From: Emticicia aquatilis
GTDB taxonomy: Bacteria > Bacteroidota > Bacteroidia > Cytophagales > Spirosomataceae
Direction: 5' to 3'
DNA: 64,000 bases
Assembly (NCBI RefSeq): GCF_014644295.1
Contig: NZ_BMKK01000012.1
Span: 1-64,000, forward strand
In this document: one piece after another, positions 18,026 through 27,984 of the stretch
Position numbering within the stretch: the first letter of the stretch is position 1
Layout of the letters: each line of letters begins with the position of its first letter
Notes under the pieces: generated by a model
What the model was told of the DNA's origin: nothing
The model's database searches: none
Seen by the model: the letters and a program-made list of their open reading frames with translations, nothing else
Program-made: the position numbers and the translations under genes

Positions 18026-20530
18026 TTAAATTTCTTTCTCTTCTTCAATAGTCTCTATAACTTTTTTCTTACGACGGCTAAAAAATACTATCCCAGCCCC
18101 CCAAAGCAAAATAGAGATTATAGAAACGTAAGTTCCTTCTTTTACATACGGAGGCTCAAATGCCAACTCTACTTTATGATTACCCTTTTCTAAGAGAATC
18201 CCCATTAACCCAGCATCAACTTTTTCAATGGTTGCTTCTTTTCCATCTACCATCGCCGACCAACCTTTGTCATGCGGAATAGCTAAAAACAGCACCTTTG
18301 AAGCATCTAAATTAATGTTTCCTTTAATAAGGTTAGGTTTAAACTCTGTGATTTGGAGTGTGTCTCGTTTAGCTTTATCTATCCAGCTCTTTAGTACCTC
18401 GAAAGTAATTCCCATATCAGGGATATTTGCAGACGTCACCTGTTTAAAACCTTTTAATTTGGCCTGAAAATCCGAAGTAACAGCAACTGTTTGTAATAGT
18501 ATAGCTTGTCGGCTAACAGAATCAAGTTTATCAAAGTTTGCTTCAGATATATAACTATCAAAAGTTACACCAAGTGGAAAAGTATCTTTAACTTTAAAAA
18601 TTTTTACATCTCTTAGTGTTGTTATTGAATCTTGATTTGCATTCTTTAAATATGAGGCGTTTATATCTTTGGTTAAAAAGTATTTGACTCCACACACTCT
18701 TTGAATCAATGGAGAAGCAATAACCCCATACAACCATCTACTCCCATTTTCATCATTCTTCCTGATGAGTTTTACACTTTCTAAAAAACGAACATAATTT
18801 AATTGATTAAAAGAGTGATAAGAACGTGTACCAAAATAACCTTGTATTTTGGCATCATTTACACTTCCATGGATTGCTGTACCTGAAGAGTAATTCTTTT
18901 CGATGCGATAGAAGTTAGAATCATTCTTTTTCAAGTATTCTACTGCATCAATAGTTGCATCTTTAAAGCCAGATGAAGTATCTAAAAGTTCCTGCTTAGT
19001 ATAAGCATCTCGTCTTTTTATTGAACCCGTAGTAAAAAATAATATTTCAACAATAACTAAAAATCCTAAAAGTACAAATGCAACTTTCCTAAAGTTGCTA
19101 CTTTTAACCATTAATAGCACTCCTCCATACAATACTAAAAAAATATTTATAGCACTTTTAATACTTTTATCAATTCTTTGTCCATCCGAAACAACCATAT
19201 TAACAGCTACTAAAAGTATAACAATTGTTGTAGCCAAAACAATAAGATTTATTTTACCAGTCTCATAAATATAATTGAAGGCTCTTGTACTATAAAATAT
19301 CAATAAACAAGCTATAAAAAGTGAAATAGTTCTATAATAATCACCTGTAAATAACCAAAATGCATAGCGAAAGAAGGGAAAAAATATAATTATCAAAACC
19401 AAAGCTGTTAAAGCTCCATAAATAATTTGTTGTTTTTTTTCGAGTTGAGTAAAAAATAACGGAGTTAAGATTAAACTCAACAGCCCACAATAGAAAATTG
19501 GGGCTTCCATATAATTTTGCCAACCACTATAAGATTTACCATCACCCAAAATATCACTTGAAAACATTCTGAGTAATACGGTTGAATACTCATTCCAATT
19601 CGCTAAACTCAAAATAGGAATCTGTTTTAGTTTATCTCCATAAGAGTAATCTCCACTAACACGTGGACTATCAATCATTTGTTGTAGGTTACTCCATGAT
19701 TGAAATGAACTAATCCCTACCCCTAACACACCTAATCCTAATAGTATAAGAATAAACTTTATGAAACTTACACTTTTTAAATCTCCTTTTTCGGCATGCC
19801 TAACAACAATATAAACAATCAACAGAAGGCCATATAGATATAAATCAAAAGGTTGGTGAATACCTACCAATGCTATTCCGAGAGGAAGTATAAACCACCT
19901 ATTTTTCAATGAAGCTTGTTCAACCCCATAGAGTAATAAAGCAACGTGTAATACTTCCAATGGAAACTTATCAACAGTCCATGTTCCGCCAATAATTACG
20001 TATCCACAAAAAGTGTAAAGAATTCCACCTATTATCGCAGGATAGTTTTTAATAGATAAACTTTTTAGGTATAAACAAAAAAATATACCCGCCAAAAACA
20101 TATATATTACTTGCATCCAAATCATCACGGACGCACTATCTGTTTTGAATATCAAAAAAAGGAGTGAACTAATCGGGTCAAACCAAAATGGATGAACATT
20201 TTGTCCTAATCCTTGTTGAAATGACCATTTAGGCATATCGCCAAACTTTTCTAAATAACTTGCATGATGATAAAACTGAGGGTATATAAGATTATATGAG
20301 TCACTACCTATATCCTTAAACATGTACGCATATCTCCCAAAAAGAAAACCTCTATAAATCCAAATAAGCATTAAAGCAATAATTCCTGCGAATAATATAA
20401 GAAGTCTATTTGATGAAATTTTATCAAATAAAAACACTTGAGAAGAGGCTGAAACTCTCTCATCATTACTAATCGCTGTCTCGTTTATTGGATTAGTCAA
20501 CTTTTCATGACTTTTCTTTTTCTTACTCAT
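18026..20530 (-). CDS. YfhO-family polytopic membrane protein
   Basis: An 834-residue membrane protein with about a dozen spans in the first 520 residues (first span LLILFAGIIALMLIWIYRGF). An extracytoplasmic domain of about 280 residues follows (ending VDGKEATIEKVDAGLMGILL and VELAFEPPYVKEGT, the YfhO C-terminal signature), then a last span. YfhO proteins are GT-C-like and have been linked to glycosylation of cell-wall polymers in Firmicutes; the substrate here is unknown. The start at MSKKKKSHEKL fits a positively charged N-terminus; nine upstream codons are dropped. The sequence is visibly AT-richer than menB or sdh. The LamG gene is 115 nt upstream. Confidence 0.82.
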   Translation of the reverse strand: MSKKKKSHEKLTNPINETAISNDERVSASSQVFLFDKISSNRLLILFAGIIALMLIWIYRGFLFGRYAYMFKDIGSDSYNLIYPQFYHHASYLEKFGDMPKWSFQQGLGQNVHPFWFDPISSLLFLIFKTDSASVMIWMQVIYMFLAGIFFCLYLKSLSIKNYPAIIGGILYTFCGYVIIGGTWTVDKFPLEVLHVALLLYGVEQASLKNRWFILPLGIALVGIHQPFDLYLYGLLLIVYIVVRHAEKGDLKSVSFIKFILILLGLGVLGVGISSFQSWSNLQQMIDSPRVSGDYSYGDKLKQIPILSLANWNEYSTVLLRMFSSDILGDGKSYSGWQNYMEAPIFYCGLLSLILTPLFFTQLEKKQQIIYGALTALVLIIIFFPFFRYAFWLFTGDYYRTISLFIACLLIFYSTRAFNYIYETGKINLIVLATTIVILLVAVNMVVSDGQRIDKSIKSAINIFLVLYGGVLLMVKSSNFRKVAFVLLGFLVIVEILFFTTGSIKRRDAYTKQELLDTSSGFKDATIDAVEYLKKNDSNFYRIEKNYSSGTAIHGSVNDAKIQGYFGTRSYHSFNQLNYVRFLESVKLIRKNDENGSRWLYGVIASPLIQRVCGVKYFLTKDINASYLKNANQDSITTLRDVKIFKVKDTFPLGVTFDSYISEANFDKLDSVSRQAILLQTVAVTSDFQAKLKGFKQVTSANIPDMGITFEVLKSWIDKAKRDTLQITEFKPNLIKGNINLDASKVLFLAIPHDKGWSAMVDGKEATIEKVDAGLMGILLEKGNHKVELAFEPPYVKEGTYVSIISILLWGAGIVFFSRRKKKVIETIEEEKEI

Positions 20531-20645
20531 AATAATATAAATAGTTAAAATCCTCAATCTACAAAAATATCAAGTATTTGTAAAACCTAACATAAGACAA
20601 ATACATTATAGACTTATTTTTTATTAATTAAACTATCTGATACAC

Positions 20646-21623
20646 TTAATTACAGCCTCCTATTTCAGCAATAAATTTTGTACCACTATTTGCCATAAAA
20701 CCAGAGTTTAATTCTATTGACTTAGCATTAAGTATTAATTGTGCAGTTCCCCCTACTTTATTTGTTGCAACTATTTTTCCATTTTGTGCGGATGCTCTTT
20801 TTAAATAGCTTCCTTCCAAATAATCGTCCGAAGGACTTGTCAATGATATTTGGCTTAGACACGAGCTTGAATTATACAAATTAGTAATTTCAGTCTGTGT
20901 CAAAGCACGATTCCAGATACCGTAATCATCTAATTTTCCTAAAAATACCTCTGCTGGAATATCAGCAGAAAGCCCTCCAATTACAATTTTACACAAATAT
21001 GAATTAGCAATAGTGCTACCGGTAACAGACTTATCCAAAACTCCATTTATGTAAAACCTATAATTATTCCCTTCTTTTACCAATACCAAATGATTCCAAG
21101 TATTTATTGTCCGATTTGAATTAGAATTACCATTCAAAAATACAATATCCCAACTTCTCTGATTAGGCATTGCTCCTGCCAAAAAAACATACTTATTATC
21201 CCAATTATTATAAAACGGATTATTACTACCATACATAGTAATGGCAATTCCATTATGCGGTGAAGTATTAAAAACTACCTGACTATCATTATAATTATTA
21301 GGATTTAAAAAACTTGTTGAATATGTCCAACAAGAAATAGTAAACGCATTCCAAGCAACATTAAAAATGGAATTATCAATATCAATTCTGCTATTCGAAC
21401 CATTAAATTGGTAAGCACTATTGGGATTAGAGAATCTATCAGTTGTCAGAGTAATATTCTGAGGAGTACCGTGATTAGCATTGCCACTTTCATCATTTGT
21501 GTTGTTATTAAAACCCCAGTATCCAACTAATCCATCTGATGGTACATAACTTGGAACTTGGGCAAATACGTCGTAAAAACTAATCAATAAAGTTGTAAGT
21601 AAAGATAGTAGTGTAATTTTCAT
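20646..21623 (-). CDS. secreted LamG (concanavalin-like) domain protein
   Basis: A 325-residue exported protein: signal peptide MKITLLSLLTTLLISFYDVFA, then a LamG/concanavalin-like sandwich from about residue 30 to 215 (GLVGYWGFNNNTNDESGN, FTISCWTYS, WNHLVLVKEGNNYRFYINGV, GKLDDYGIWNRALTQTEI). The last 70 residues (GKIVATNKVGGTAQLILNA, ELNSGFMANSGTKFIAEIGGC) resemble the short C-terminal module called the 3-coathanger stack in Bacteroidota surface proteins; this match is from memory. It probably binds glycans at the surface. The start was set at the signal peptide rather than 16 codons earlier. A good promoter lies at 21675-21704. Confidence 0.82.
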   Translation of the reverse strand: MKITLLSLLTTLLISFYDVFAQVPSYVPSDGLVGYWGFNNNTNDESGNANHGTPQNITLTTDRFSNPNSAYQFNGSNSRIDIDNSIFNVAWNAFTISCWTYSTSFLNPNNYNDSQVVFNTSPHNGIAITMYGSNNPFYNNWDNKYVFLAGAMPNQRSWDIVFLNGNSNSNRTINTWNHLVLVKEGNNYRFYINGVLDKSVTGSTIANSYLCKIVIGGLSADIPAEVFLGKLDDYGIWNRALTQTEITNLYNSSSCLSQISLTSPSDDYLEGSYLKRASAQNGKIVATNKVGGTAQLILNAKSIELNSGFMANSGTKFIAEIGGCN

Positions 21624-21674
21624 ATATGTGTCAGCAGTATTTACTAAATTGAGGCTTATATAATTGTCCAACCA

Positions 21675-21704
21675 ACAAAAGTATCATTTTTCTCTAAAAA
21701 CAAA
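21675..21704 (-). promoter_or_regulatory. promoter of the LamG-YfhO genes
   Basis: Minus-strand TTTG, a 17 nt spacer and TACTTTTGT match the consensus. Its -33 box overlaps the T-run of the tuf terminator. Confidence 0.6.
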
Positions 21705-21734
21705 AAGAGCATTCTCTTTCGAGAATGCTCTTTT
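21703..21734 (-). terminator. tuf terminator
   Basis: AAAAGAGCATTCTC and GAGAATGCTCTTTT form a 14-pair stem with a four-base loop, 22 nt past the tuf stop codon. Confidence 0.88.
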
Positions 21735-21755
21735 ATATTTTCAGCTTAAAAAAGA

Positions 21756-22943
21756 TTAAGCGATGATTTCTGTTACTTGACCAGCACCTACAGTACGTCC
21801 ACCTTCACGAATCGCAAAACGAAGACCTTTATCCATAGCAATTGCACTGATTAATTTAACTTCAATAGTGATGTTATCACCTGGCATTACCATCTCTACT
21901 CCTGCTGGTAACGTGATTTCTCCTGTTACGTCAGTTGTACGGAAGTAGAATTGAGGACGGTATTTGTTAAAGAATGGAGTGTGACGTCCACCTTCTTCTT
22001 TGCTCAATACGTAAACCTCAGCTTTGAAGTGAGCGTGTGGTTTTACTGAACCTGGCTTACAAATAACCATACCACGTTTGATATCTGATTTCTCAATACC
22101 ACGAAGCAATAAACCTACGTTATCACCAGCTTCTCCACGATCAAGGATTTTACGGAACATCTCAACACCAGTTACAACTGATTTCAAGTTTTCAGCACCC
22201 ATACCTAAGATTTCAACTGGCTCAGAAGAGTTGATTACACCTGTTTCGATACGACCAGTAGCAACTGTTCCACGACCTGTGATTGAGAATACGTCTTCAA
22301 CTGGCATCAAGAATGGTTTGTCAGTTGCACGTGGAGGAAGTGGAATAAATGTATCCACAGCTTCCATTAACTCATCTATTTTCGCAACCCAAGTAGGCTC
22401 GCCGTTCAAGCCACCAAGAGCTGAACCTTGAATTACTGGGATATTATCGCCATCATATTTATAGAATGACAATAATTCACGGATTTCCATTTCTACTAAC
22501 TCTAATAACTCTGGGTCATCAACCATATCCACTTTATTCATGAATACAACTAATTGAGGTACACCTACTTGGCGAGCCAAAAGGATGTGCTCACGAGTTT
22601 GTGGCATCGGACCGTCAGTTGCAGCAACTACAAGAATAGCACCGTCCATTTGAGCAGCACCAGTTACCATGTTCTTAACGTAGTCAGCGTGACCAGGACA
22701 GTCAACGTGTGCATAGTGACGGTTGGCTGTTGCATATTCTACGTGAGCTGTATTGATAGTAATACCACGCTCTTTTTCTTCAGGAGCATTATCGATTGAC
22801 GAGAAATCTCTTTTCTCTGCCAAACCTTTTTCTGCAAGTACTTTCGTGATGGCAGCCGTCAAAGTAGTCTTACCGTGGTCAACGTGACCGATGGTACCGA
22901 TATTTACGTGAGGCTTACTACGGTCAAAATTCTCTTTTGCCAT
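21756..22943 (-). CDS. tuf: elongation factor Tu
   Basis: GTPase that delivers aminoacyl-tRNA to the ribosome. The 395 residues contain every G motif: GHVDHGKT (P-loop), [12 protein letters not shown] (switch I), DCPGH (G3), NKVD (G4) and GSAL (G5). Domain 2 ([19 protein letters not shown]) and domain 3 ([20 protein letters not shown]) are intact. It is the last member of a tRNA-Tyr, tRNA-Gly, tRNA-Thr, tuf unit, the same tRNA order found before tufB in many bacteria. It is closed by its own terminator, and a LamG gene rather than secE-nusG follows. Confidence 0.98.
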   Translation of the reverse strand: MAKENFDRSKPHVNIGTIGHVDHGKTTLTAAITKVLAEKGLAEKRDFSSIDNAPEEKERGITINTAHVEYATANRHYAHVDCPGHADYVKNMVTGAAQMDGAILVVAATDGPMPQTREHILLARQVGVPQLVVFMNKVDMVDDPELLELVEMEIRELLSFYKYDGDNIPVIQGSALGGLNGEPTWVAKIDELMEAVDTFIPLPPRATDKPFLMPVEDVFSITGRGTVATGRIETGVINSSEPVEILGMGAENLKSVVTGVEMFRKILDRGEAGDNVGLLLRGIEKSDIKRGMVICKPGSVKPHAHFKAEVYVLSKEEGGRHTPFFNKYRPQFYFRTTDVTGEITLPAGVEMVMPGDNITIEVKLISAIAMDKGLRFAIREGGRTVGAGQVTEIIA

Positions 22944-23005
22944 GATTGATAAAGTCTATTATTATTGTTCTTATATACTTAATTTAAACTAATGCTAATA
23001 TAAAT

Positions 23006-23031
23006 ATGAAACTTAAAGCTTTAAGTTTCAT
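23006..23031. promoter_or_regulatory. perfect 26-nt palindrome in the tuf leader
   Basis: ATGAAACTTAAAG is followed directly by its reverse complement, giving a 13-pair perfect inverted repeat between tRNA-Thr and tuf. In RNA it would form a hairpin about 60 nt before the tuf start. It has no T-run, so it could be a processing or stability element rather than a terminator. Confidence 0.5.
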
Positions 23032-23070
23032 CGTTTAGGAAGTCTCCTTATTATGAATAAGAAAGAAAAG

Positions 23071-23142
<72 letters not shown>

Positions 23143-23222
23143 TTTTCAGTGAGCAGCTACGAGCAAAACAGCAATCAATCGAAGATTAACAACTGTCAAT
23201 TGTTAACTGTTTACTTACTAAG

Positions 23223-23295
23223 AGCGGGAGACGGGTCTCGAACCCGCCACCTATAGCTTGGAAGGCTATCGCTCTACCAAATGAGCTACTCCCGC
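23223..23295 (-). tRNA. tRNA-Gly (anticodon TCC)
   Basis: A 73 nt cloverleaf: acceptor GCGGGAG with CTCCCGC, anticodon stem ATAGC/GCTAT around loop CTTCCAA, and T-arm GCGGG/CCCGT around TTCGAGA. No encoded CCA. Confidence 0.96.
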
Positions 23296-23318
23296 TTGAA
23301 ATTCATTAAATTAAAGAG

Positions 23319-23401
23319 TGGGGGCGGATGGATTCGAACCACCGTAAGCGTAAGCTAGCAGATTTACAGTCTGCCCCATTTGGCCACTCTGGTACACCCC
23401 C
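23319..23401 (-). tRNA. tRNA-Tyr (anticodon GTA)
   Basis: An 83 nt class II tRNA: acceptor GGGGGTG with CGCCCCC, anticodon stem GCAGA/TCTGC around loop CTGTAAA, a long variable arm (TAGCTTACGCTTA region) and the T-loop TTCGAAT. It is the first gene after the promoter. Confidence 0.96.
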
Positions 23402-23462
23402 TTTTACTATTTCTATACCCTTTTCAGAAACTTCGTTGTTTACTTTGTCGCTGAATTGGAGT

Positions 23463-23494
23463 GCAAAATTATATCCTTTTTTTATTTTGTCAAA
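23463..23494 (-). promoter_or_regulatory. promoter of the tRNA-tuf unit
   Basis: Minus-strand TTTG, a 19 nt spacer and TAATTTTGC match the Bacteroidota consensus perfectly, about 60 nt before tRNA-Tyr. Confidence 0.75.
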
Positions 23495-23795
23495 TAGTTA
23501 GCCACTTTTTTTTTCATTTTTTTTCAAATAATATTTTTCACCTCATATCTACTCTACCATGTTCAACGTGCCAACTTTCTGAGTTTCAGATGTTTACGTA
23601 TGAGTAAATATTATGTTTTTATAGGTTTTTTATCAAAAAACTTAGCAAACGGTAGCAAAAAAGGTACTTTTTTTTGTGCTTATGGCATAGGCTTTGCAAT
23701 TATACCCTAACGAATTGCTTAGTACTATTAAAATTTGTTTTCCTTATAAAGATTTTATTCTGCTGGATTATAAAATCTAAAAACCTCTATAATTT
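23495..23795. other. AT-rich gap between the tRNA-tuf promoter and the repeat-protein gene
   Basis: No gene, tRNA or repeat was found here. A TAGGCTTTGC box near 23689-23698 is a poor match to a -7 element and is not called as the promoter of the next gene. Confidence 0.5.
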
Positions 23796-26700
23796 ATGAA
23801 ACAAGCACCATTATATGAAAAGTATAAGAGTAAACTTTTGTACTTGATTGTTGGTTGTTGTATTCTTTTAGTCCCAGAAACTTTTGCTCAAATTTCAGGA
23901 ACTGTATTTAAAGATTTCAATAATGATGGCAACCAAACACCACCGTATGAACTCGGTATGCGTAATATTACGGTTAGCGTATATAAAGCGTCGACACCGA
24001 CTGTAGTAAAGCAAACAGATATTAATGGCAATTATAGTTTTACTGCCCAAGAAGTACCTGCTGGCTCAATGGTTAGGATTGAATTCACTGGTCTTGGGGC
24101 TCATAGCGATGGCAAAAGAGCAGGATATAGTAATACTAATGTTCAATTTCTAACCGTCCCGACTGGAGGAGCAAGCAATGTTAATTTGGGAATTCTGACA
24201 ATTAATGATTACTGTCAACCAGATGGGACTTTAATTTATACTCCTTGCTATGTTAGTGGTAATGCTTTAGGTGGTGGCTCAGCAGGAGATGACGATGCTC
24301 TCGTTTCTCTTCCTTATTATGCAACTGGTGTGGGTGGAACTACTGGGCCAATGCCCGTGCATATAGCTAAAGCTTCGGAAGTTGGCTCTCTTTGGGGAAT
24401 GGACTATCAAGCTCGTGGTAAAACTGTTTTAACGAGTGCTATTACCAGACGGCACGTTGGACTCGGGCCATTGGGAACGGGTGGGATTTATAAATTTGAT
24501 GCAGTAACAAATGCTTTAGGTCAACTCATTGATGTAAAAACATTGGGTATTGATACTGGCCCTGACCCACATACAGATTTACCAGCTGATAAGCTCCTTA
24601 CAAGCCAAGATGCTGCCAGTGTAGCTGCAGCAGGAAAAGTAGGAATTGGCGGAATTGCTCTTTCGGGTGATGAAAAAACATTATACATGGTTAACCTTTA
24701 CGACCGTAAGCTTTATAGTTTTTTTGTGGGAGTGCCTGCAAAAACACCAAGTATTACTTCGGTAAAATCGTATAGTATACCAAATCCTTGTCCTAACGGT
24801 GATTATAGGCCTTGGGGCGTAAAAGAATACCAAGGAAACTTCTATTTAGGGGTTGTATGTACGAACGAGACTTCACAAGATTCTACCACTTTATCTGGTA
24901 CAATTTACAAGTTTAATCCTAAAACGGGGGAGTTTTCAGTTTTATACCAATTCCCACTTACTTATAAAAGAGGACAAGCTGATGCAACTGAAGCTTGTCA
25001 AAACATCAGATATTGGCGTCCATGGAGTAATACATTCCCTGTTGCCTGTTCATCTTTTTTTGATGCCGAATACGGTAAATTTGTAGGCTCGGCAATTAAT
25101 CCACAACCTATTATTTCAGATGTAGAATTCGATACTGACGGGAGTATGATTATTGGTCTAATGGATAGATTTGGTCTTATTACTGGCTTTAAAGCAATGG
25201 CACCTGTTGATGATGGCAAATTGTATGATGGTTTTGTGAGTGGAGATATTCTTAGAGTTTATAACAATAATGGTGTTTACGAGATGGAAAATAATGGTCA
25301 AGCCGGTCCATTGACTGGAAGTGGGGTAAATAACGATGAAGGTTTTGGCGGTGGTGAGTTTTATGGCAGAGATTATTGGAAGTTTTTTGACAAACCAGCT
25401 CACAGTGAAATTACAAACGGAGGCTTAATGCTAATGCCTGGAACTGGCGAAGTATTGGCATCAGCCATGGACCCTGTTGATGAAGTCTTTCATGCAGGCG
25501 GTTTTCATATTTACGATAATAAAGATGGCTCATTACTAAGAAGTTTTGCGGTATATGCAGGTAAAAAGGGCACACTTGGTAAATCAGGTGGCGTGGGAGA
25601 TATGAAAGCTGCCTGTGGGGTGTCGTTTATTGAATTAGGCAATCGTATTTGGATTGATAGTAACAAAAACGGAGTTCAAGACCCTGATGAGAAAGGGGTT
25701 GGAGGTGTAGAAATCACACTACATGATATGGAAAAAGGTGGCGTGCAAGTAGGAAGTACCGTTACTTCTTCTAATGGTGAGTATAGTTTTAATAACTCGA
25801 ACGTTACGGACACTGTTAAGTATGAACACAAATATCAGATTCGTGTTAATATGGCTCAAAATGGTGTTAAAACCAAAGAATTAATAGATGTAGCACCAGG
25901 TGGTAATACTTTGCCTCCTGACGAAGAAGAAACACCTGAAAGAATGCGAGATTCGGATGCAAAATGGGTGCAAGAAATACCCAACGCACCAGTAAATAAA
26001 GCTCGCCTTTCTAATGCCGCTGATTTGGCGGGCTATGCCATTATTGACTTTCAAACAGGGGCAACAACACTTTCTAACCATAGTTTAGATATTGGTCTGA
26101 CAGGGTGTACACCACCTACTGGTGTTGTTGCTTCAAGTAACTCACCCGTGGTTGAAGGAACTGTTATCAATTTTACGGCATCAAGTACAGGTGGTACCGC
26201 TTATTCATGGACAGGACCAAATGGATTTAACTCGACAACACAAAATCCGAGTATAGCTTCGGCCACTTTAGCAGCCAGCGGAACTTATTCGGTTACGATT
26301 CTATCTTCAGGAACTTGTACGGCTACCGCTACTACGGCTGTAATTGTTACGCCGACTTGTACGCCACCTACTTTAATTACAGCATCGAGCAATTCGCCTG
26401 TCAATCAAGGAAGTACTATCAATTTTACGGCATCAAGTACTGGCGGAACAAAATATAATTGGACTGGACCAAACGGGTTTTCTTCAACAACGCAAAACCC
26501 AAGCATTGCATCGGCTGCTTTAACAACGAGTGGAACTTATACGGTTACGATTCTATCTTCGGGGACTTGTACGGCTACCGCTACTACCGCTATAGTTGTT
26601 ACACCAACTTGTACACCGCCTACTTTAGTCACGGCATCGAGTAATTCACCTGTAGTTGAAGGGAATCCCATTAATTTTACAGTAACCAGTACTGGAGGCA

Positions 26701-27923
26701 CAGCTTATGCTTGGACAGGACCAAATGGATTCACTTCGACTATTCAAAATCCAAGTATTTCGTCAGCGACTTTAGCAGCCAGTGGCACTTATAATTTGAT
26801 AATTCTATCAAGCGGAACTTGCTTAGTAACTGTCACTACGGCCGTGATTGTTACACCAACTTGTACGCCACCTACTTTGGTTACGGCTTCGAGTAACTCT
26901 CCTGTTAATCAAGGGAGTGCGATTAACTTTACTGCTTCAAGTACGGGTGGGACAAAATATAATTGGACTGGACCGAATGGATTTACTTCAACAGCACAAA
27001 ATCCGAGCATTGCCTCTGCTACTTTAGCCGCAAATGGCACATATACTTTAACAGTACTCTCATCAGGAACTTGTACGGCTACTGCCACGACAACGGTTAA
27101 TGTCATTGTACCTAATATCTGTACGCCTCCTGCTTTGGTTACGGCTTCGAGTAATTCACCCGTCAACCAAGGAAGTACGATTAACTTTACAGCTTCAAGT
27201 ACAGGTGGTACTGTGTATAATTGGACTGGACCGAATGGATTTACTTCAACATTACAGAATCCGAGTATTACGTCAGCATCTTCATCAAATGAGGGTATTT
27301 ATACCCTATCAGTTATTTCGTCGGGAACATGTTCTGCGACTGCTACTACGAATATTATCATTTCAGTAGGGCTTTGTACGCCACCTACTTTGGTTACAGC
27401 TTCGAGTAATTCGCCTGTCAATCAAGGAAGTGCGATTAACTTTACAGCCTCAAGTACTGGCGGAACAAAATATACTTGGAGTGGGCCAAATGGTTTTAGT
27501 TCAACACTTCAAAATCCAACCATAAACTCGGCTCCTTTGGCTGCCAGCGGCACTTACACGCTCATAGTACTTTCGACAGGTACTTGTACGGCCACAGCCA
27601 CCACTCAGGTGCTTGTGACCCCAACTTGTACGCCACCGACGTTGGTTACTGCATCAAGCAATATTAATATCGAAGATGGAGGTACTATTAATCTAAAATT
27701 AACAGTGGTTGGGGCAACGTCGTTTTCTTGGAGTGGACCAAACGGATTTACTTCAAATTTACAAAATCCGAGCATTAGTCCTGCTACTTACATCAGGACA
27801 GGGACATATACAGTTACGGCAAAATCAAGCAATAATTGTACGACAACCGCCTCCGTCTTTGTAATGGTTCTACCCCCTTGTTCGCTTGCTTGTGTACCAA
27901 TTAAGGTCAGAAAAATAAAATAA
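23796..27923 (+). CDS. giant secreted SdrD-B and Ig-like repeat protein
   Basis: A 1375-residue exported protein. A signal peptide (LLYLIVGCCILLVPETFAQ, residues about 14-33) is followed by an SdrD-B/Cna-B-like module (SGTVFKDFNNDGNQT), a propeller-like region of about 500 residues and a second SdrD-B module (LGNRIWIDSNKNGVQDPDEKG). Then come seven tandem Ig/PKD-like repeats of about 84-86 residues from residue 771, each starting CTPPT-V-ASSNSPV and containing W-GPNGF-ST-QNPSI. No classical type IX sorting domain is visible; the protein ends with a short cysteine-rich, basic tail (PCSLACVPIKVRKIK) that might be an alternative signal. Likely a cell-surface or matrix protein. Single-gene unit closed by a perfect hairpin. 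Confidence 0.82.
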   Translation: MKQAPLYEKYKSKLLYLIVGCCILLVPETFAQISGTVFKDFNNDGNQTPPYELGMRNITVSVYKASTPTVVKQTDINGNYSFTAQEVPAGSMVRIEFTGLGAHSDGKRAGYSNTNVQFLTVPTGGASNVNLGILTINDYCQPDGTLIYTPCYVSGNALGGGSAGDDDALVSLPYYATGVGGTTGPMPVHIAKASEVGSLWGMDYQARGKTVLTSAITRRHVGLGPLGTGGIYKFDAVTNALGQLIDVKTLGIDTGPDPHTDLPADKLLTSQDAASVAAAGKVGIGGIALSGDEKTLYMVNLYDRKLYSFFVGVPAKTPSITSVKSYSIPNPCPNGDYRPWGVKEYQGNFYLGVVCTNETSQDSTTLSGTIYKFNPKTGEFSVLYQFPLTYKRGQADATEACQNIRYWRPWSNTFPVACSSFFDAEYGKFVGSAINPQPIISDVEFDTDGSMIIGLMDRFGLITGFKAMAPVDDGKLYDGFVSGDILRVYNNNGVYEMENNGQAGPLTGSGVNNDEGFGGGEFYGRDYWKFFDKPAHSEITNGGLMLMPGTGEVLASAMDPVDEVFHAGGFHIYDNKDGSLLRSFAVYAGKKGTLGKSGGVGDMKAACGVSFIELGNRIWIDSNKNGVQDPDEKGVGGVEITLHDMEKGGVQVGSTVTSSNGEYSFNNSNVTDTVKYEHKYQIRVNMAQNGVKTKELIDVAPGGNTLPPDEEETPERMRDSDAKWVQEIPNAPVNKARLSNAADLAGYAIIDFQTGATTLSNHSLDIGLTGCTPPTGVVASSNSPVVEGTVINFTASSTGGTAYSWTGPNGFNSTTQNPSIASATLAASGTYSVTILSSGTCTATATTAVIVTPTCTPPTLITASSNSPVNQGSTINFTASSTGGTKYNWTGPNGFSSTTQNPSIASAALTTSGTYTVTILSSGTCTATATTAIVVTPTCTPPTLVTASSNSPVVEGNPINFTVTSTGGTAYAWTGPNGFTSTIQNPSISSATLAASGTYNLIILSSGTCLVTVTTAVIVTPTCTPPTLVTASSNSPVNQGSAINFTASSTGGTKYNWTGPNGFTSTAQNPSIASATLAANGTYTLTVLSSGTCTATATTTVNVIVPNICTPPALVTASSNSPVNQGSTINFTASSTGGTVYNWTGPNGFTSTLQNPSITSASSSNEGIYTLSVISSGTCSATATTNIIISVGLCTPPTLVTASSNSPVNQGSAINFTASSTGGTKYTWSGPNGFSSTLQNPTINSAPLAASGTYTLIVLSTGTCTATATTQVLVTPTCTPPTLVTASSNINIEDGGTINLKLTVVGATSFSWSGPNGFTSNLQNPSISPATYIRTGTYTVTAKSSNNCTTTASVFVMVLPPCSLACVPIKVRKIK

Positions 27924-27960
27924 AAAAAGGCTATCCGAATGTGATTCGGATAGCCTTTTT
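27924..27960. terminator. bidirectional terminator
   Basis: A perfect 17-pair stem (AAAAAGGCTATCCGAAT and its complement) with a GTG loop separates two converging genes. Confidence 0.92.
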
Positions 27961-27984
27961 ACTAAATTTTCTTACAGAAATATT

